This document shows, piece by piece, positions 18,236 to 27,868 of a stretch of 64,000 nucleotides of DNA (positions are counted from its first letter, which is position 1; each line of letters begins with the position of its first letter). Under the pieces are notes generated by a model. It saw nothing but the letters and a program-made list of their open reading frames with translations, was not told the DNA's origin and made no database searches. The stretch is from an uncultured Marivita sp. (GTDB lineage Bacteria > Pseudomonadota > Alphaproteobacteria > Rhodobacterales > Rhodobacteraceae): contig NZ_CANKYW010000001.1 in assembly GCF_947488135.1 (NCBI RefSeq), positions 620,001 to 684,000 on the forward strand. The letters are read 5' to 3'. Both the position numbers and the translations under genes were made by a program.

Positions 18236-20434
18236 TCAGGCGGCTTTCGCGTCCGGCGCGAACCGTCCGTAGAAGGTCTGTCCCTTCGCCGCCATCTCGC
18301 GCAGCAACTCGGGACAGGCAAAGCGGTCGCCGAAGGTCTCGGTCAGCTCGTCACAGCGCGCGGCCGCATATTCCGCGCCCAGCATGTCGAGCCAAGACAG
18401 AGGCCCACCGGACCACGGCGCAAAGCCCCAGCCGAGGATTGCGCCGACATCGCCCTCGCGGATGTCCATGAGAACACCGTCCTCAAGCGCCCGCACTGCC
18501 TCCAGTGATTGGGCGAAGAGCAGACGGTGCTGCACGTCGATCAATTCGGGCTGGTCATCCGATTGCGGATACTGCGCCTTCACGACCTCGGACAGGCCCT
18601 GACGCTTGCCCGCCTCGTCGTAGTCATAGAACCCCGCCTTGGTCTTGCGACCCAGACGCCCTTGCTCTTCCATCCAGAAGATCACCTCGTCGACTTCACC
18701 ATCCGGGTAGGCATCGCCCATCGCAGCTTTGGTCGCGCGGGCGATCTTGGCTCCCAGGTCGATGGAGGTCTCATCGACCAGTTGCAGCGGACCCAGCGGC
18801 ATCCCGACCATCTTGGCCGCGTTCTCGATCAGGGCAGGGGCCACGCCTTCCTTCACCATCCGGATACCTTCGTTGATGTAGGGGATGATGCAGCGGTTGG
18901 CGTAGAAGAACCGCGCGTCGTTGACCACGATGGGCGTCTTGCGGATCTGGCGCACGAAATCGAGCGCCTTGGCCACGGCGCGATCGCCCGTCTGTTTGCC
19001 CTTGATGATCTCGACCAGCATCATCTTTTCCACCGGGCTGAAAAAGTGGATGCCGATGAACTGCTCGGGCCGCTTGCTGGCCTTCGCCAATTCGCTGATC
19101 GGCAGGGTCGAGGTGTTGGTGGCAAAGATGCACTCCTCACCGATGACCTTCTCGACCTCGGCAGTGACATCCGCCTTGATCTTCGGATCCTCGAACACCG
19201 CTTCGACGATCAGGTCACAGCCTGCAAGATCGTTGTAATCCGTCGTCGCGGTAATCCGCGCCAGCATGGCGTCGGCCTTGTCCTGCGTGATCTTCTTGCG
19301 GGATACGCCCTTCGCCGCGTAATCGGCGCTGTAGGCCTTGCCCTTGTCCGCTGCCGCCTGATCGCGATCGAGCAGCACAACTTCGATCCCCGCCTGCGCC
19401 GAAACCAGAGCGATGCCCGCACCCATCATGCCGGCACCCAGAACGCCGACCTTCTTGACGGACTGGTCGTCGACACCTTCGGGACGAACGGCGCCCTTTT
19501 CGAGCGCCTGCTTGTTGATGAACAGCGACCGGATCATCGCCGAAGACGACGGGTTCATCAGTACATTCGTGAACCACCGCGCCTCGATCTGAAGCGCCGT
19601 GTCGAACGGCACCAACGCGCCTTCGTAGACCGCGCTCAGCAGCGCCTTGGCCGCAGGATAGACGCCCTTGGTCTTCCCGTTGACCATCGCGGAGGCGCCG
19701 ACGAACGTCATGAAGCCCGCCGGGTGATAGGGTGCCCCACCGGGCATCTTGTAGCCCTTCTGGTCCCATGGCTTTACGATGTCGGCGTCTTTCGCGTTCA
19801 GCACCCACTCCCGTGCTGCGGCAACCGGATCGTCGACAACCTCGTCGATCAGACCGGCCGCCTTGGCTTTCTTCGGGTCAGACAGCTTGCCTTCCAGAAG
19901 GAACGGCGACGCCGCCATGGCCCCCATCTTGCGCACCAGCCGCGTTGTGCCGCCCGCACCGGGGAAGATCCCGACCAGAATTTCGGGCAGGCCGATCTTG
20001 GCCTTCGGGTTGTCGGCGCAGAAGATGCGGTGACAGGCCAGCGGAATCTCGAGCCCGATCCCCAGAGCCGTGCCCGGCAAGGCCGCGGCAATCGGCTTGC
20101 CGCCCTTGAGCGTCTTCGGGTCCATGCCCGCGCGCTCGATCTTGCGCAGCATCTTGTGGCCGTTCATCGTGAAATCGAACAGCGCCTGCGCCGGGGTGTC
20201 ACCGGCCTCGGCCCGGATCGACGCCAGAACATTGAGATCCATGCCTGCGGCAAAATCGGGCTTGCCCGACGTGATCACGATGCCCTTGACGGCTTCATCG
20301 GTCAGTGCGTCTTCCACGAGGTCGTGCAGTTCGACCTGCGCCGCCTTGCTCATCACGTTCATGGATTTACCCGGAACGTCCCAGGTGATGATGGCAACGC
20401 CGTCGGCGTCTTTCTTCATTGTGAAATCGGTCAT
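18236..20434 (-). CDS. fadJ: FadJ-like enoyl-CoA hydratase / 3-hydroxyacyl-CoA dehydrogenase
   Basis: A 732-residue bifunctional alpha subunit of beta-oxidation. Residues 1-~190 are the crotonase fold (ALPGTALGIGLEIPLACH and IGLPEILVGIFPGAGG supply the two catalytic Glu). The NAD-binding domain begins near 325 (VGVLGAGMMGAGIAL), the catalytic His of the dehydrogenase is in IGIHFFSPVEKM, and two C-terminal helical domains follow. Together with the thiolase encoded upstream it forms the hydration, oxidation and thiolysis steps. Last gene of the minus-strand cluster. Confidence 0.92.
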   Translation of the reverse strand: MTDFTMKKDADGVAIITWDVPGKSMNVMSKAAQVELHDLVEDALTDEAVKGIVITSGKPDFAAGMDLNVLASIRAEAGDTPAQALFDFTMNGHKMLRKIERAGMDPKTLKGGKPIAAALPGTALGIGLEIPLACHRIFCADNPKAKIGLPEILVGIFPGAGGTTRLVRKMGAMAASPFLLEGKLSDPKKAKAAGLIDEVVDDPVAAAREWVLNAKDADIVKPWDQKGYKMPGGAPYHPAGFMTFVGASAMVNGKTKGVYPAAKALLSAVYEGALVPFDTALQIEARWFTNVLMNPSSSAMIRSLFINKQALEKGAVRPEGVDDQSVKKVGVLGAGMMGAGIALVSAQAGIEVVLLDRDQAAADKGKAYSADYAAKGVSRKKITQDKADAMLARITATTDYNDLAGCDLIVEAVFEDPKIKADVTAEVEKVIGEECIFATNTSTLPISELAKASKRPEQFIGIHFFSPVEKMMLVEIIKGKQTGDRAVAKALDFVRQIRKTPIVVNDARFFYANRCIIPYINEGIRMVKEGVAPALIENAAKMVGMPLGPLQLVDETSIDLGAKIARATKAAMGDAYPDGEVDEVIFWMEEQGRLGRKTKAGFYDYDEAGKRQGLSEVVKAQYPQSDDQPELIDVQHRLLFAQSLEAVRALEDGVLMDIREGDVGAILGWGFAPWSGGPLSWLDMLGAEYAAARCDELTETFGDRFACPELLREMAAKGQTFYGRFAPDAKAA

Positions 20435-20467
20435 GTCTCGTCTCCCAGGGGCATCTCGCCCGGATAG

Positions 20468-20884
20468 TTATTTCGGTCGGTCGATGGGCCAGCTCGCGGC
20501 GGCCCTGAAACCACTCGTCACGCTGAAACAGCGCCAGAGCCCGTCGTCGCCGCACCGTAGTTGCATCGACGAGGCGAAGGGTTCGACAACCCGTGTGGCG
20601 CCGCGCAGAAGCTCGGTCTCGTAGCGCCCCACGATCAGGGCCGCGCCCAACTGCTCCACGTCGCGCGCGATGCGGATCATGCTGTCGATCTCGAGCCCCT
20701 TCATCATGTCCACCCAAGCGGTGAATCCCTGAAGAAGGCCCGCGTCGTCATCCACGATATGCGTCGCGTTCGGGGTCGCGACGGTCAAAGGCAACAGGAT
20801 GGAGTCCCGGTAGGTGTCGAAATCCCCGTCGAACAGGGACGTGCCCACCCGGTCCAGCCACTGCTGAAAGTTGACCGCCGGCAT
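20468..20884 (-). CDS. Conserved hypothetical protein, possible NTF2-like fold
   Basis: A 138-residue cytoplasmic protein. The opening FQQWLDRVGTSLFDGDFDTY, the following beta-rich part and the GRYETELLRGATRVV strand have the rhythm of NTF2/SnoaL-like alpha+beta barrels, though no signature proves it. It sits 4 bases after the thiolase stop and 33 bases before fadJ, inside the fatty-acid operon, so it may assist that pathway. The ATG at 20884 is preferred to a much longer frame that would overlap thiolase. Confidence 0.6.
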   Translation of the reverse strand: MPAVNFQQWLDRVGTSLFDGDFDTYRDSILLPLTVATPNATHIVDDDAGLLQGFTAWVDMMKGLEIDSMIRIARDVEQLGAALIVGRYETELLRGATRVVEPFASSMQLRCGDDGLWRCFSVTSGFRAAASWPIDRPK

Positions 20885-20888
20885 CGGA

Positions 20889-22100
20889 TCAGACCCGCTC
20901 GATGATGGTGGCGGCGCCCATGCCGGAGGCGATGCACAGCGTGGCAAGCCCCGTACCTTTCCCGGTGCGCTCCAGCTCGTCCAGAAGGGTGCCGATGATG
21001 ATCGCGCCCGTCGCACCCAGCGGGTGGCCCATGGCGATGGAGCCACCGTTCACGTTCACCTTGTCCGCATCGACATCGAATGCCTGCATGAAGCGCAGCA
21101 CGACCGAGGCGAAAGCTTCGTTGACCTCGAAAAGGTCGATGTCCGAGATGCTCATGCCATTGTCGGCAAGGATCTTCTCGGTGACCGGAACCGGCCCGGT
21201 GAGCATGATGGTCGGGTCGGTGCCGATCTTGGCGGTCGCCTTGATCCGCGCGCGGGGTTTGAGACCCCATTTCTCGCCGAATTCTTTGTTCCCGATCAGC
21301 ACGCCTGCGGCCCCATCCACGATACCCGAGGAGTTGCCCGCGTGGTGAATGTGGTTGATCCGCTCCAGATGCGGGTACTTCATCAGCGCGATCGCGTCGA
21401 AGCCCGGCATCACCTCACCCATCTGCTGGAACGACGGATTGAGCGCGCCAAGGCTCTGCATGTCGGTGCCCGGGCGCATGTACTCGTCGTGATCGAGGAT
21501 GCTGAGCCCGTTCTGGTCCTTCACCTCAATGATCGAGCGCGCGAAGCGCTTGTCGTCCCATGCCGCCTTGGCCCGGCGCTGGCTTTCGACGGCAAGGCTG
21601 TCGGCGTCATCGCGGGAAAATCCGTATTCCGTTGCGATGATATCGGCCGAGATGCCCTGCGGCACGAAATAGCTCTCCATCGCGACAGTAGGATCGACGG
21701 CGATGGCAGCACCGTCGCTGCCCATGGCAACGCGGCCCATCATCTCGACCCCGCCCGCGATATAGGCCTCGCCTGCGCCGCCGCGCACCTGGTTTGCAGC
21801 CAGGTTCACCGCTTCCATGCCGGATGCACAGAACCGGTTGATCGCAAGTCCCGGGATCGACTCGTCGAGTTCCGATGCCAACACGGCGGTCCGCGCAAGG
21901 CAACCGCCCTGTTCACCGACTTGGGTGACGTTGCCCCAGATCACGTCCTCAACGGCATGTCCGTCCAGCCCGTTGCGGTTCTTCACGGCGTCCAGCACCT
22001 GCGCGGACAGGCGCACCGAGGTCACCTCGTGCAGACTGCCATCCTTGCGGCCCTTGCCGCGGGGGGTCCGTACGGCGTCGTAGATATAAGCTTCGGTCAT
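20889..22100 (-). CDS. fadA: Acetyl-CoA C-acyltransferase (thiolase)
   Basis: A 403-residue thiolase. The nucleophilic Cys is in NRFCASGMEAV near residue 90. The catalytic His is in NVNGGSIAMGHPLGATGA, and the second Cys is in LCIASGMGAA near the end. It performs thiolytic cleavage of 3-ketoacyl-CoA (or the reverse acetoacetyl-CoA reaction). Position directly upstream of the NTF2-like and fadJ genes favours the degradative role; the symbol fadA is inferred from this context. Confidence 0.9.
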   Translation of the reverse strand: MTEAYIYDAVRTPRGKGRKDGSLHEVTSVRLSAQVLDAVKNRNGLDGHAVEDVIWGNVTQVGEQGGCLARTAVLASELDESIPGLAINRFCASGMEAVNLAANQVRGGAGEAYIAGGVEMMGRVAMGSDGAAIAVDPTVAMESYFVPQGISADIIATEYGFSRDDADSLAVESQRRAKAAWDDKRFARSIIEVKDQNGLSILDHDEYMRPGTDMQSLGALNPSFQQMGEVMPGFDAIALMKYPHLERINHIHHAGNSSGIVDGAAGVLIGNKEFGEKWGLKPRARIKATAKIGTDPTIMLTGPVPVTEKILADNGMSISDIDLFEVNEAFASVVLRFMQAFDVDADKVNVNGGSIAMGHPLGATGAIIIGTLLDELERTGKGTGLATLCIASGMGAATIIERV

Positions 22101-22113
22101 TGTCGTCTCCGTT

Positions 22114-22752
22114 TCAGGCCCGATCCGCAGGGGATCCGGGCATCAAATCGTAGGGGTGTTTCCAGCCGGGTGTCGCTTCGATCTTGGACAGCCAGCGGTC
22201 GATATTGGGCCACTCCGCCCGGTCGAAACCGAACGGCTCGGGATAGAAGAGGTATCCGCAGCAGGAAATGTCGGCGTTGGTGATCCCGCCACCGACGATC
22301 CACTCACGGCCTTCGAGGTGAGAGTTGAGCACCTGGTAGGCGGCTTTCAACCGCCCCTGCATGAAAGAGATCACCTCGGCGGGTCGCTTGTCCTCGGGCA
22401 GGAAGTTCATGAGGAACCGGGTCATGCCGGCCTGGCTCGACAGTTTGTGGTTGTCCCAAAACACCCATCGCATCACCTCGCGCGCCTCTTCGGGTGTGGC
22501 ACCGCCGAACTGGCCGGATTTCTCGGAGACATACATCTGGATCACACCAGATTGCGTCAGCCGTATATCGCCATCCACCAGAACCGGCACCTCGCCCATC
22601 GGATTGATCTTCGTGCGATAATCTTCGCCGCGCGTTTCGCCATTGAAGAAATCGACCTTCACAGGCTCCCAGTCGAGCCCGCTGAGCTCCAGCGCCAATG
22701 CGGCCTTGTAGGAATTGCCGGATTCGCCGAAGCAATAAAGTTGGATGGTCAT
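22114..22752 (-). CDS. Glutathione S-transferase family protein
   Basis: A 212-residue GST. The N-terminal thioredoxin-like domain (1-~80) starts LYCFGESGNSYKAALALE and includes the cis-Pro segment GEVPVLVDG and LTQSGVI; the C-terminal all-helical domain has the ITNADISCCGY pattern (family N-capping Asp). It may detoxify reactive acyl or enoyl intermediates. It lies 13 bases upstream of thiolase in the same direction, and 310 bases separate it from the acyl-CoA dehydrogenase before it. Confidence 0.85.
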   Translation of the reverse strand: MTIQLYCFGESGNSYKAALALELSGLDWEPVKVDFFNGETRGEDYRTKINPMGEVPVLVDGDIRLTQSGVIQMYVSEKSGQFGGATPEEAREVMRWVFWDNHKLSSQAGMTRFLMNFLPEDKRPAEVISFMQGRLKAAYQVLNSHLEGREWIVGGGITNADISCCGYLFYPEPFGFDRAEWPNIDRWLSKIEATPGWKHPYDLMPGSPADRA

Positions 22753-22797
22753 CTGATCTGTTCCTCGACTGTCGGAGTGTGCCGGATGGTTCGGGAT

Positions 22798-23026
22798 GCC
22801 TCCGGCGGGAGTTTATTTGGCAAGATGAAGCTGAAAGCGGTTCTCTCTTCAGGCTTCATTAAGGTTAACCGACCCATACTGCACGTGCATGGCAGGCTGG
22901 AGAGCTGAGCCATGTGCAAGGTGAAGCCCCGCCGACAGTGCCTGACACCGCGTGGTAAAGAGGCCGACCGGCGGGGTGGAGCTTGCCTTGCTCCTTCATC
23001 TTGCGGGATAAACTCCCGCCGGAGGC
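22798..23026. repeat. Inverted pair of CCTCCGGCGGGAG extragenic repeats
   Basis: The element GCCTCCGGCGGGAGTTTAT, then 4 variable bases, then CAAGATGAAG lies at 22798-22830; a near-identical copy in opposite orientation lies at 22994-23026. They differ at the variable positions (TTGG versus CCCG as read in the left orientation). Between them are a 10-bp palindrome TGCACGTGCA (near 22880) and complementary CCCCGCCG/CGGCGGGG. The block fills the 310-bp gap between the GST and acyl-CoA dehydrogenase genes and contains no credible gene. Confidence 0.75.
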
Positions 23027-23062
23027 TTCCCGCATGTGCCGTATGCGCAAACGCAGGGCGCA

Positions 23063-24202
23063 TCAAAGCGCCCTCGCAATCAAATCTTTCATGATCTCGT
23101 TGGTGCCGCCGTAAATCCGCTGCACGCGCGCGTCTGCCCACATCTCGGCCACGGCGTATTCCTGCATGTAGCCATAGCCGCCATGCAACTGGACACATTC
23201 GTCCAGCACCTCGCCTTGCGTATCGGACAGCCAGTATTTCGCCATCGCGGCCTTTTTGACCGACAATTCGCCGCGCAGGTGTTCGACCATACACGCATCC
23301 AGAAACGCGCGCGCGACGGTGGTCTTGGTCTGGCATTCCGCCAGCTTGAAACGGGTGTTCTGGAACTGAGTGAGCGGGCCGCCGAAGGCTTCGCGCTCCT
23401 TGCAATAGGCGATGGTGCGCGCGACCGCGCCCTCCATCGCACCGACCGCGCCACAACCGATGATGAGCCGTTCCTGCGGCAGCTGTTTCATCATCTGGTA
23501 GAAGCCCTGGCCTTCCTCGCCGCCCAGCAGGTTCTCCGGCGCGATCTCGACATTGTCGAAGAACAGCTCCGACGTATCCGCCGCGTGGCAACCGACTTTC
23601 TCCAGATTGCGACCGCGCTGGAAGCCGTCCGCGCCGTCGGTTTCCACGACGACCAAAGACGTTCCTTTTGATCCGAGCGACGGGTCGGTCTTGGCCGCCA
23701 CGATGATCAGGTTGGCGTGCTGTCCATTGGTGATGAACGTCTTTTGCCCCGACAGGCGATAGGCGTTGCCGTCCTTCACCGCGCGGGTCTTGATGCCCTG
23801 CACGTCCGACCCGCCCGAGGGTTCGGTCATCGCCAGCGCACCGACCAGTTCGCCCGTGACCATCTTGGGCAACCAGCGCTTTTTCTGCTCTTCGGTGCCG
23901 TAGGCTAGGATGTAATGCGCAACGATGCCGGAATGGATGCCGTGGCCCCAGCTTGCCAGGTTGGCGCGGCCCGCTTCCATCAGGATCACCGCTTCGTGGC
24001 CGAAATCCCCGCCGGCGCCGCCGTATTCCTCGGGCACTGACGGGCAGAGCAGACCCAATTCACCGGCCTGTTGCCACGTCTCGCGGTCCATCTGACCCTG
24101 CTTGCGCCATTTGTCATACAAAGGCTGCCATTCGGTCTCGATGAATTTTGCGGTCATCTCGGCGAGCATTTCGTGCTCGTCGGTCATCCAACTTGATCGC
24201 AT
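23063..24202 (-). CDS. Acyl-CoA dehydrogenase
   Basis: A 379-residue flavoprotein that introduces the 2,3-double bond in an acyl-CoA, passing electrons to ETF. FAD-site signature [15 protein letters not shown] lies near residue 120 and [13 protein letters not shown] follows. The C-terminal domain has [13 protein letters not shown] and [16 protein letters not shown], the usual dimer/FAD end. I chose the ATG at 24202, preceded by GGGGGGAG, over one four codons upstream. It belongs to the minus-strand fatty-acid cluster. Confidence 0.9.
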   Translation of the reverse strand: MRSSWMTDEHEMLAEMTAKFIETEWQPLYDKWRKQGQMDRETWQQAGELGLLCPSVPEEYGGAGGDFGHEAVILMEAGRANLASWGHGIHSGIVAHYILAYGTEEQKKRWLPKMVTGELVGALAMTEPSGGSDVQGIKTRAVKDGNAYRLSGQKTFITNGQHANLIIVAAKTDPSLGSKGTSLVVVETDGADGFQRGRNLEKVGCHAADTSELFFDNVEIAPENLLGGEEGQGFYQMMKQLPQERLIIGCGAVGAMEGAVARTIAYCKEREAFGGPLTQFQNTRFKLAECQTKTTVARAFLDACMVEHLRGELSVKKAAMAKYWLSDTQGEVLDECVQLHGGYGYMQEYAVAEMWADARVQRIYGGTNEIMKDLIARAL

Positions 24203-24222
24203 GGCTCCCCCCAAGTCGCGGC

Positions 24223-24435
24223 TTATCGTTTTCTTGCGTCTAATTCGGCGTTGAACAGCCTAAGCCTATGGCCCAGCGCCTCGCTCTCGGTGACGCTGTC
24301 GAAATTCTCGAAGAGGAAGGACAGCGCCTCTCCTTCGTCCAGACCCGCCTCCGCGGCGAAGGACCGAAGGCGGCGGTAGCCATCCTCGGTCATCGCTGCC
24401 GGAAAGCGGCGGGTCAGGCGAAAGCGTTTCGGCAT
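24223..24435 (-). CDS. Small conserved protein between two acyl-CoA dehydrogenases
   Basis: A 70-residue basic/acidic protein: an Arg-rich start ([10 protein letters not shown]), then a helix with [19 protein letters not shown] and FLFENFDSV. The pattern suggests a compact helical adaptor, but I recognise no family. Spacing is tight: 15 bases after the upstream dehydrogenase stop and 20 before the downstream start, so it is part of the operon. Confidence 0.6.
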   Translation of the reverse strand: MPKRFRLTRRFPAAMTEDGYRRLRSFAAEAGLDEGEALSFLFENFDSVTESEALGHRLRLFNAELDARKR

Positions 24436-24450
24436 CTGTCCTCCCGGACG

Positions 24451-26232
24451 TTAGAAGTTGGCCGCCTCCAGCGCCATCACGGGCTCGGCACCGGTTTCGA
24501 TGCGCGCGAGGTGCATCTTGGTGGCGGGCAATTGACGTGCCATGTAGTAGCGCCCGGTGGCCAGCTTTGTCTCGTAGAACGCCACGTCGGACGCACCGTC
24601 CTTCAAAGCCTTCGAGGCCGCAAGCCCCATGCGCGCCCACATGTAGCCAAGGCAGACATGACCAAACATGTGCATGAAGTCGTACGACCCGGCCAGCGCG
24701 TTGTTCGGGTTCTTGACGCCGTTCTGCATGAAGTACATGGCCGCTGCCTGCAAATCCTTCGACGCCGCTTTCAGAGGTTCGAGGAAATCGCGGTCGAATG
24801 CCTCGTCCTGGCCTTTGTTTTCCGACGCGAAGGTCTTGATCATGTCGAAGAACGCCATGACATGCTTGCCGCCATCCTGCGCCAGTTTGCGGCCCACGAG
24901 GTCGAGCGCCTGAATGCCGTTGGCACCTTCGTAGATCATGGCGATCCGGGCGTCGCGGGCAAACTGGGACATGCCCCATTCCTCAATATAGCCGTGCCCG
25001 CCATAGACCTGCTGGGCGTTGACGGCCATCTCGAAGCCCTTGTCGGTCTGGAAGCCCTTGATGATCGGGGTCAGCAGGGAAATCAGGCCGTCGGCATCCT
25101 TGTCGGAATTCTTGTGCGCCCGGTCGATGAGATACGCGCCCCAATAGGTAAAGGCCCGCGCGCCTTCGGTGAAGGATTTCTGATCCATCAGGTTGCGGCG
25201 GATATCGGGGTGCACGATGATCGGGTCGGCCGATTTCTCGGGTGCCTTGGCACCGGTCACGTCGCGGCCTTGAAGCCGGTCATTCGCATAGGCGACGGCG
25301 TTCTGATAGGCCACCTCGGCCTGTGCGTAGCCCTGAAGGCCCACGCCAAGTCGCGCTTCGTTCATCATCGTGAACATGGCGCGCATGCCCTTGTGTGCCT
25401 CGCCGACCAGATAGCCCGTCGCCTCGTCGTAGTTCATGACGCAGGTGGCGTTGCCGTGGATGCCCATCTTCTCTTCGAGCTTGCCGCAGGTCACGCCGTT
25501 GCGGTCGCCCAGAGAGCCATCTTCCTTGACGAGGAACTTCGGCACGATGAAGAGCGACACGCCTTTGATGCCCTCGGGACCGTCGGGGATCTTGGCCAGC
25601 ACGAGGTGGATGATGTTCTCGGCCATGTCGTGGTCGCCGGCGGAGATGAAGATTTTCTGGCCGGTGATCTTGTAGCTGCCATCCTCCTGCGGCACCGCCT
25701 TGGTGCGCATCAGACCCAGATCCGTGCCGCAATGCGGTTCGGTCAGGTTCATCGTGCCGGTCCACTCGCAGGTCGTCATCTTCGGCAGATAGGTCTGCTT
25801 CTGCTCATCCGAGCCGTGGAAATAGATCGCCGAATAGGCCCCGTGCGTCAGGCCCTGATACATGTTGAAGGCCATATTGGCCGACACAAACGGTTCCTGG
25901 GCCGCGGTATGCATCAGGTAGGGCAGGCCCTGACCGCCATATTCCGGATCGCAGTCAAGCGCGGTCCAACCGCCTTCCTTCATCTGCTCGAAGGCTTCCT
26001 TGAAGCCGGTCGGCGTGCGCACGACACCGTTTTCCAGCACGCAGCCTTCGGTATCGCCAACGGAGTTCAACGGCATCAGCACTTCGGAGGCCAGCTTGCC
26101 GGCTTCCTCGATCACCGCGCCGGTGAAATCGCGGTCAAGCTCGTCGTAACCGGGGATGTCCTGCTCGGAGGCGTTCAGAACGTCGTGCAGGATGAACTGC
26201 ATGTCTTTCAGAGGTGCGATATAGCTTGGCAT
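24451..26232 (-). CDS. Acyl-CoA dehydrogenase with C-terminal extension (DmdC-like)
   Basis: A 593-residue dehydrogenase of the long form that carries an extra C-terminal domain. FAD motifs are [16 protein letters not shown] and [15 protein letters not shown]; the late [15 protein letters not shown] and ALDLVGRKL segments are intact. From memory the N-terminus and length resemble roseobacter DmdC, the methylthiopropionyl-CoA dehydrogenase of DMSP demethylation, but no other dmd gene is visible here, so a general fatty acyl-CoA role is equally likely. First structural gene after the MerR regulator. Confidence 0.88.
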   Translation of the reverse strand: MPSYIAPLKDMQFILHDVLNASEQDIPGYDELDRDFTGAVIEEAGKLASEVLMPLNSVGDTEGCVLENGVVRTPTGFKEAFEQMKEGGWTALDCDPEYGGQGLPYLMHTAAQEPFVSANMAFNMYQGLTHGAYSAIYFHGSDEQKQTYLPKMTTCEWTGTMNLTEPHCGTDLGLMRTKAVPQEDGSYKITGQKIFISAGDHDMAENIIHLVLAKIPDGPEGIKGVSLFIVPKFLVKEDGSLGDRNGVTCGKLEEKMGIHGNATCVMNYDEATGYLVGEAHKGMRAMFTMMNEARLGVGLQGYAQAEVAYQNAVAYANDRLQGRDVTGAKAPEKSADPIIVHPDIRRNLMDQKSFTEGARAFTYWGAYLIDRAHKNSDKDADGLISLLTPIIKGFQTDKGFEMAVNAQQVYGGHGYIEEWGMSQFARDARIAMIYEGANGIQALDLVGRKLAQDGGKHVMAFFDMIKTFASENKGQDEAFDRDFLEPLKAASKDLQAAAMYFMQNGVKNPNNALAGSYDFMHMFGHVCLGYMWARMGLAASKALKDGASDVAFYETKLATGRYYMARQLPATKMHLARIETGAEPVMALEAANF

Positions 26233-26259
26233 GGCGGGTCTCCCTAACTGCGAAACGGC

Positions 26260-26664
26260 TTATTCAGCCGCCTTTTTCGATTGATCCATCGACGCGAGCA
26301 TTTTCTCGCCCCAACGCATCTGTTCCTTGAGTTCGTCAATCGCCTGGGTAAGCTCGTCGCGCTGCGCTTCCATGTCGGACAGGCGCTGCTTGGCGATCTC
26401 GTAGGTCTTTGCGATCTGTGTCTGCTGCTGGTCGCCCATGTGATAGAGGTCCAGAAGCTGACGGATTTCTTCGAGGCTGAAGCCGAAGCGCTTGCCGCGC
26501 AGAATCAGCTTGAGGCGCGCGCGGTCGCGCTTCGTGAACAGCCGTTTCTGGCCTTCGCGGATCGGGAACAGCAGTTCCTTGGCTTCGTAGAACCGCAAGG
26601 TGCGCGGCGTCACGTCGAACGCGTCGCACATCTCCCTGATCGTCATGATACGGTCGTCGGTCAT
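26260..26664 (-). CDS. MerR-family regulator of the beta-oxidation cluster
   Basis: About 134 residues. The MerR winged helix (MTIREMCDAFDVTPRTLRFYE and onward) occupies the first ~70 residues and is followed by a long dimerising coiled coil (about 80-130: many Gln, Glu and Lys). No metal-binding Cys are present, as in LiuR-type regulators of acyl-CoA catabolism. It is 27 bases upstream of the DmdC-like gene in the same direction. The ATG at 26664 has AAGGG upstream; one nine codons earlier is possible. Probably controls the operon through the operator at 26734-26780. Confidence 0.85.
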   Translation of the reverse strand: MTDDRIMTIREMCDAFDVTPRTLRFYEAKELLFPIREGQKRLFTKRDRARLKLILRGKRFGFSLEEIRQLLDLYHMGDQQQTQIAKTYEIAKQRLSDMEAQRDELTQAIDELKEQMRWGEKMLASMDQSKKAAE

Positions 26665-26733
26665 TTCATCATCCCTTTTCGATGCCGTCATGACACCGAA
26701 ATGCGAAGGCTGGACCCTTCTTACAATGGGAAT

Positions 26734-26780
26734 TTACGTTGACGTAACTCAGACGCCACGTCACTTTTTCGTTGACGTAA
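26734..26780 (-). promoter_or_regulatory. Candidate MerR/LiuR-type operator, two copies
   Basis: TTACGTTGACGTAA at 26734-26747 is palindromic except for its central two bases, and a second near-copy TTCGTTGACGTAA ends at 26780. They lie 70-116 bases upstream of the MerR start. As I recall, LiuR sites in proteobacteria have the form TTACGT-N2-ACGTAA, which fits. I did not find a convincing 19-bp-spaced promoter, so the exact -35/-10 is unassigned. Confidence 0.6.
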
Positions 26781-26921
26781 GATCAGGCAACGTCAGCCGC
26801 GCGGGAGGGAAACATTCTTTCGGAGCGATGTGAGGCGGTTGATCTTGAATGGCCGGAAAAAGTGGATCTCAAGGTGAGATCGTGTCCTCGACTCGGGCTC
26901 CGGCGTCCTTCACCGGCCTGT

Positions 26922-27293
26922 TCATCCGTCGAGGGTCGCCGCCGTCTTGTCGCGCAGCGTTTTCAGCTCGGTGATCGCTTCGTCCAGTTGCTTGCGCTGT
27001 TCATCGAGTTCGTCAAGCTGCCGGTCCGCCAACTCGATCCACGCCCGCATCTGCGCATCGGTGCCTTCCTGTTCGTAGATCAAAAGCCACTGGCGGATGT
27101 CTTCGAGCTGAAACCCGAACTTCCGACCGCGCAGGATGAGTGTCATCCGCGCGACTTCCTTTGGCCCGTACCAACGGGACCGACCGTCGCGCTCTGGTTG
27201 AAGAAGCTCGATATACTCGTAATACCGGAGTGTGCGCGGCGTCACCTCGAACTTTGCACACATCTCTTTGAAGCTGAGTTTTTTCTCGCCCAT
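26922..27293 (-). CDS. Second MerR-family regulator
   Basis: A 123-residue paralogue of the neighbouring MerR: winged helix at 1-~72 (LSFKEMCAKFEVTPRTLRYYE), then a coiled coil rich in Glu, Leu and Lys to the end. No Cys ligand pattern is present. It reads in the same direction as the first MerR but is separated by about 257 bases that hold the first regulator's operators, so it probably has its own target. The palindrome at 27304-27316, just before its start, may be an autoregulatory site. Confidence 0.85.
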   Translation of the reverse strand: MGEKKLSFKEMCAKFEVTPRTLRYYEYIELLQPERDGRSRWYGPKEVARMTLILRGRKFGFQLEDIRQWLLIYEQEGTDAQMRAWIELADRQLDELDEQRKQLDEAITELKTLRDKTAATLDG

Positions 27294-27303
27294 GAAATTG
27301 ACT

Positions 27304-27316
27304 CCTCACCCTGAGG
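27304..27316 (-). promoter_or_regulatory. Palindrome before the second MerR gene
   Basis: CCTCA-CCC-TGAGG is a perfect 5-bp inverted repeat with a 3-base centre, 11 bases upstream of the start codon. MerR proteins bind such symmetric sites in their own promoters. The element is short, so chance occurrence is possible. Confidence 0.3.
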
Positions 27317-27355
27317 CAAACCATAGATTCAGAGGTCCGGATCGGCAATAGAGCC

Positions 27356-27868
27356 TCAGACCGCGTGCTTGACGCCGTCGAGCAGGTCGTCGGACAACGC
27401 CTTGCCGTGCAGGACGGAGATATCACCCGTGGTCTCAAGCACCACCGCGCGTACATCGTCGAAACGCAGCACATTCGCCTCGCGCAGTTTCGCCAGCAGA
27501 TCGCCCCGGGTGACGCGCGTCGCAGTCAGCGCGTCCTCGTCGATCTGGCCGTCCCGCATCAGCAGAACCGGCTCGTTCTCGATGGCCTCGCTCCCGGCGC
27601 TCGCGCTTTGGCGGATTTTCTGGAACACCACTTGCGCGCCCATCAACCCGGAAATCGCGACACTCGCCTGAAGAAAGCCGGATGTCGATGCGGCCTGTCC
27701 GGCCCCGGCAAGCAGCGAGCCGATGGCGACGGTGACGACGAAATCGAACGATGTCATCTTGGAAAAGGACCGCAACCCGACCCAGCGCACCATCGCAATG
27801 ACCCAGAACAAGCCGAGCGCCGAGAGCGTCGCACCCCGGATCACGGACAGTAAAAGATCATCGGGCAT
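27356..27868 (-). CDS. DUF421 (YetF-type) membrane protein
   Basis: About 170 residues. Two to three membrane helices come first (about 5-75, with RWVGLRSFSKMTSFDFVVTVAIG, the family signature split here as RWVGLRSFSKM and TSFDFVVTVA), then a cytoplasmic domain with VLLMRDGQID and VLETTGDISVLHG. DUF421 proteins are inner-membrane proteins of unknown biochemical role, often linked to spore or stress physiology elsewhere. The ATG at 27868 is favoured over a start 17 codons upstream. It converges on the MerR block with no obvious operon partner. Confidence 0.85.
   Translation of the reverse strand: MPDDLLLSVIRGATLSALGLFWVIAMVRWVGLRSFSKMTSFDFVVTVAIGSLLAGAGQAASTSGFLQASVAISGLMGAQVVFQKIRQSASAGSEAIENEPVLLMRDGQIDEDALTATRVTRGDLLAKLREANVLRFDDVRAVVLETTGDISVLHGKALSDDLLDGVKHAV

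Noticed and set aside
15450-26664. A DMSP demethylation (dmdBCD) locus
   Set aside because: The synthetase and long acyl-CoA dehydrogenase could fit DmdB and DmdC, but the synthetase does not resemble DmdB as I remember it and no dmdA or dmdD is present.
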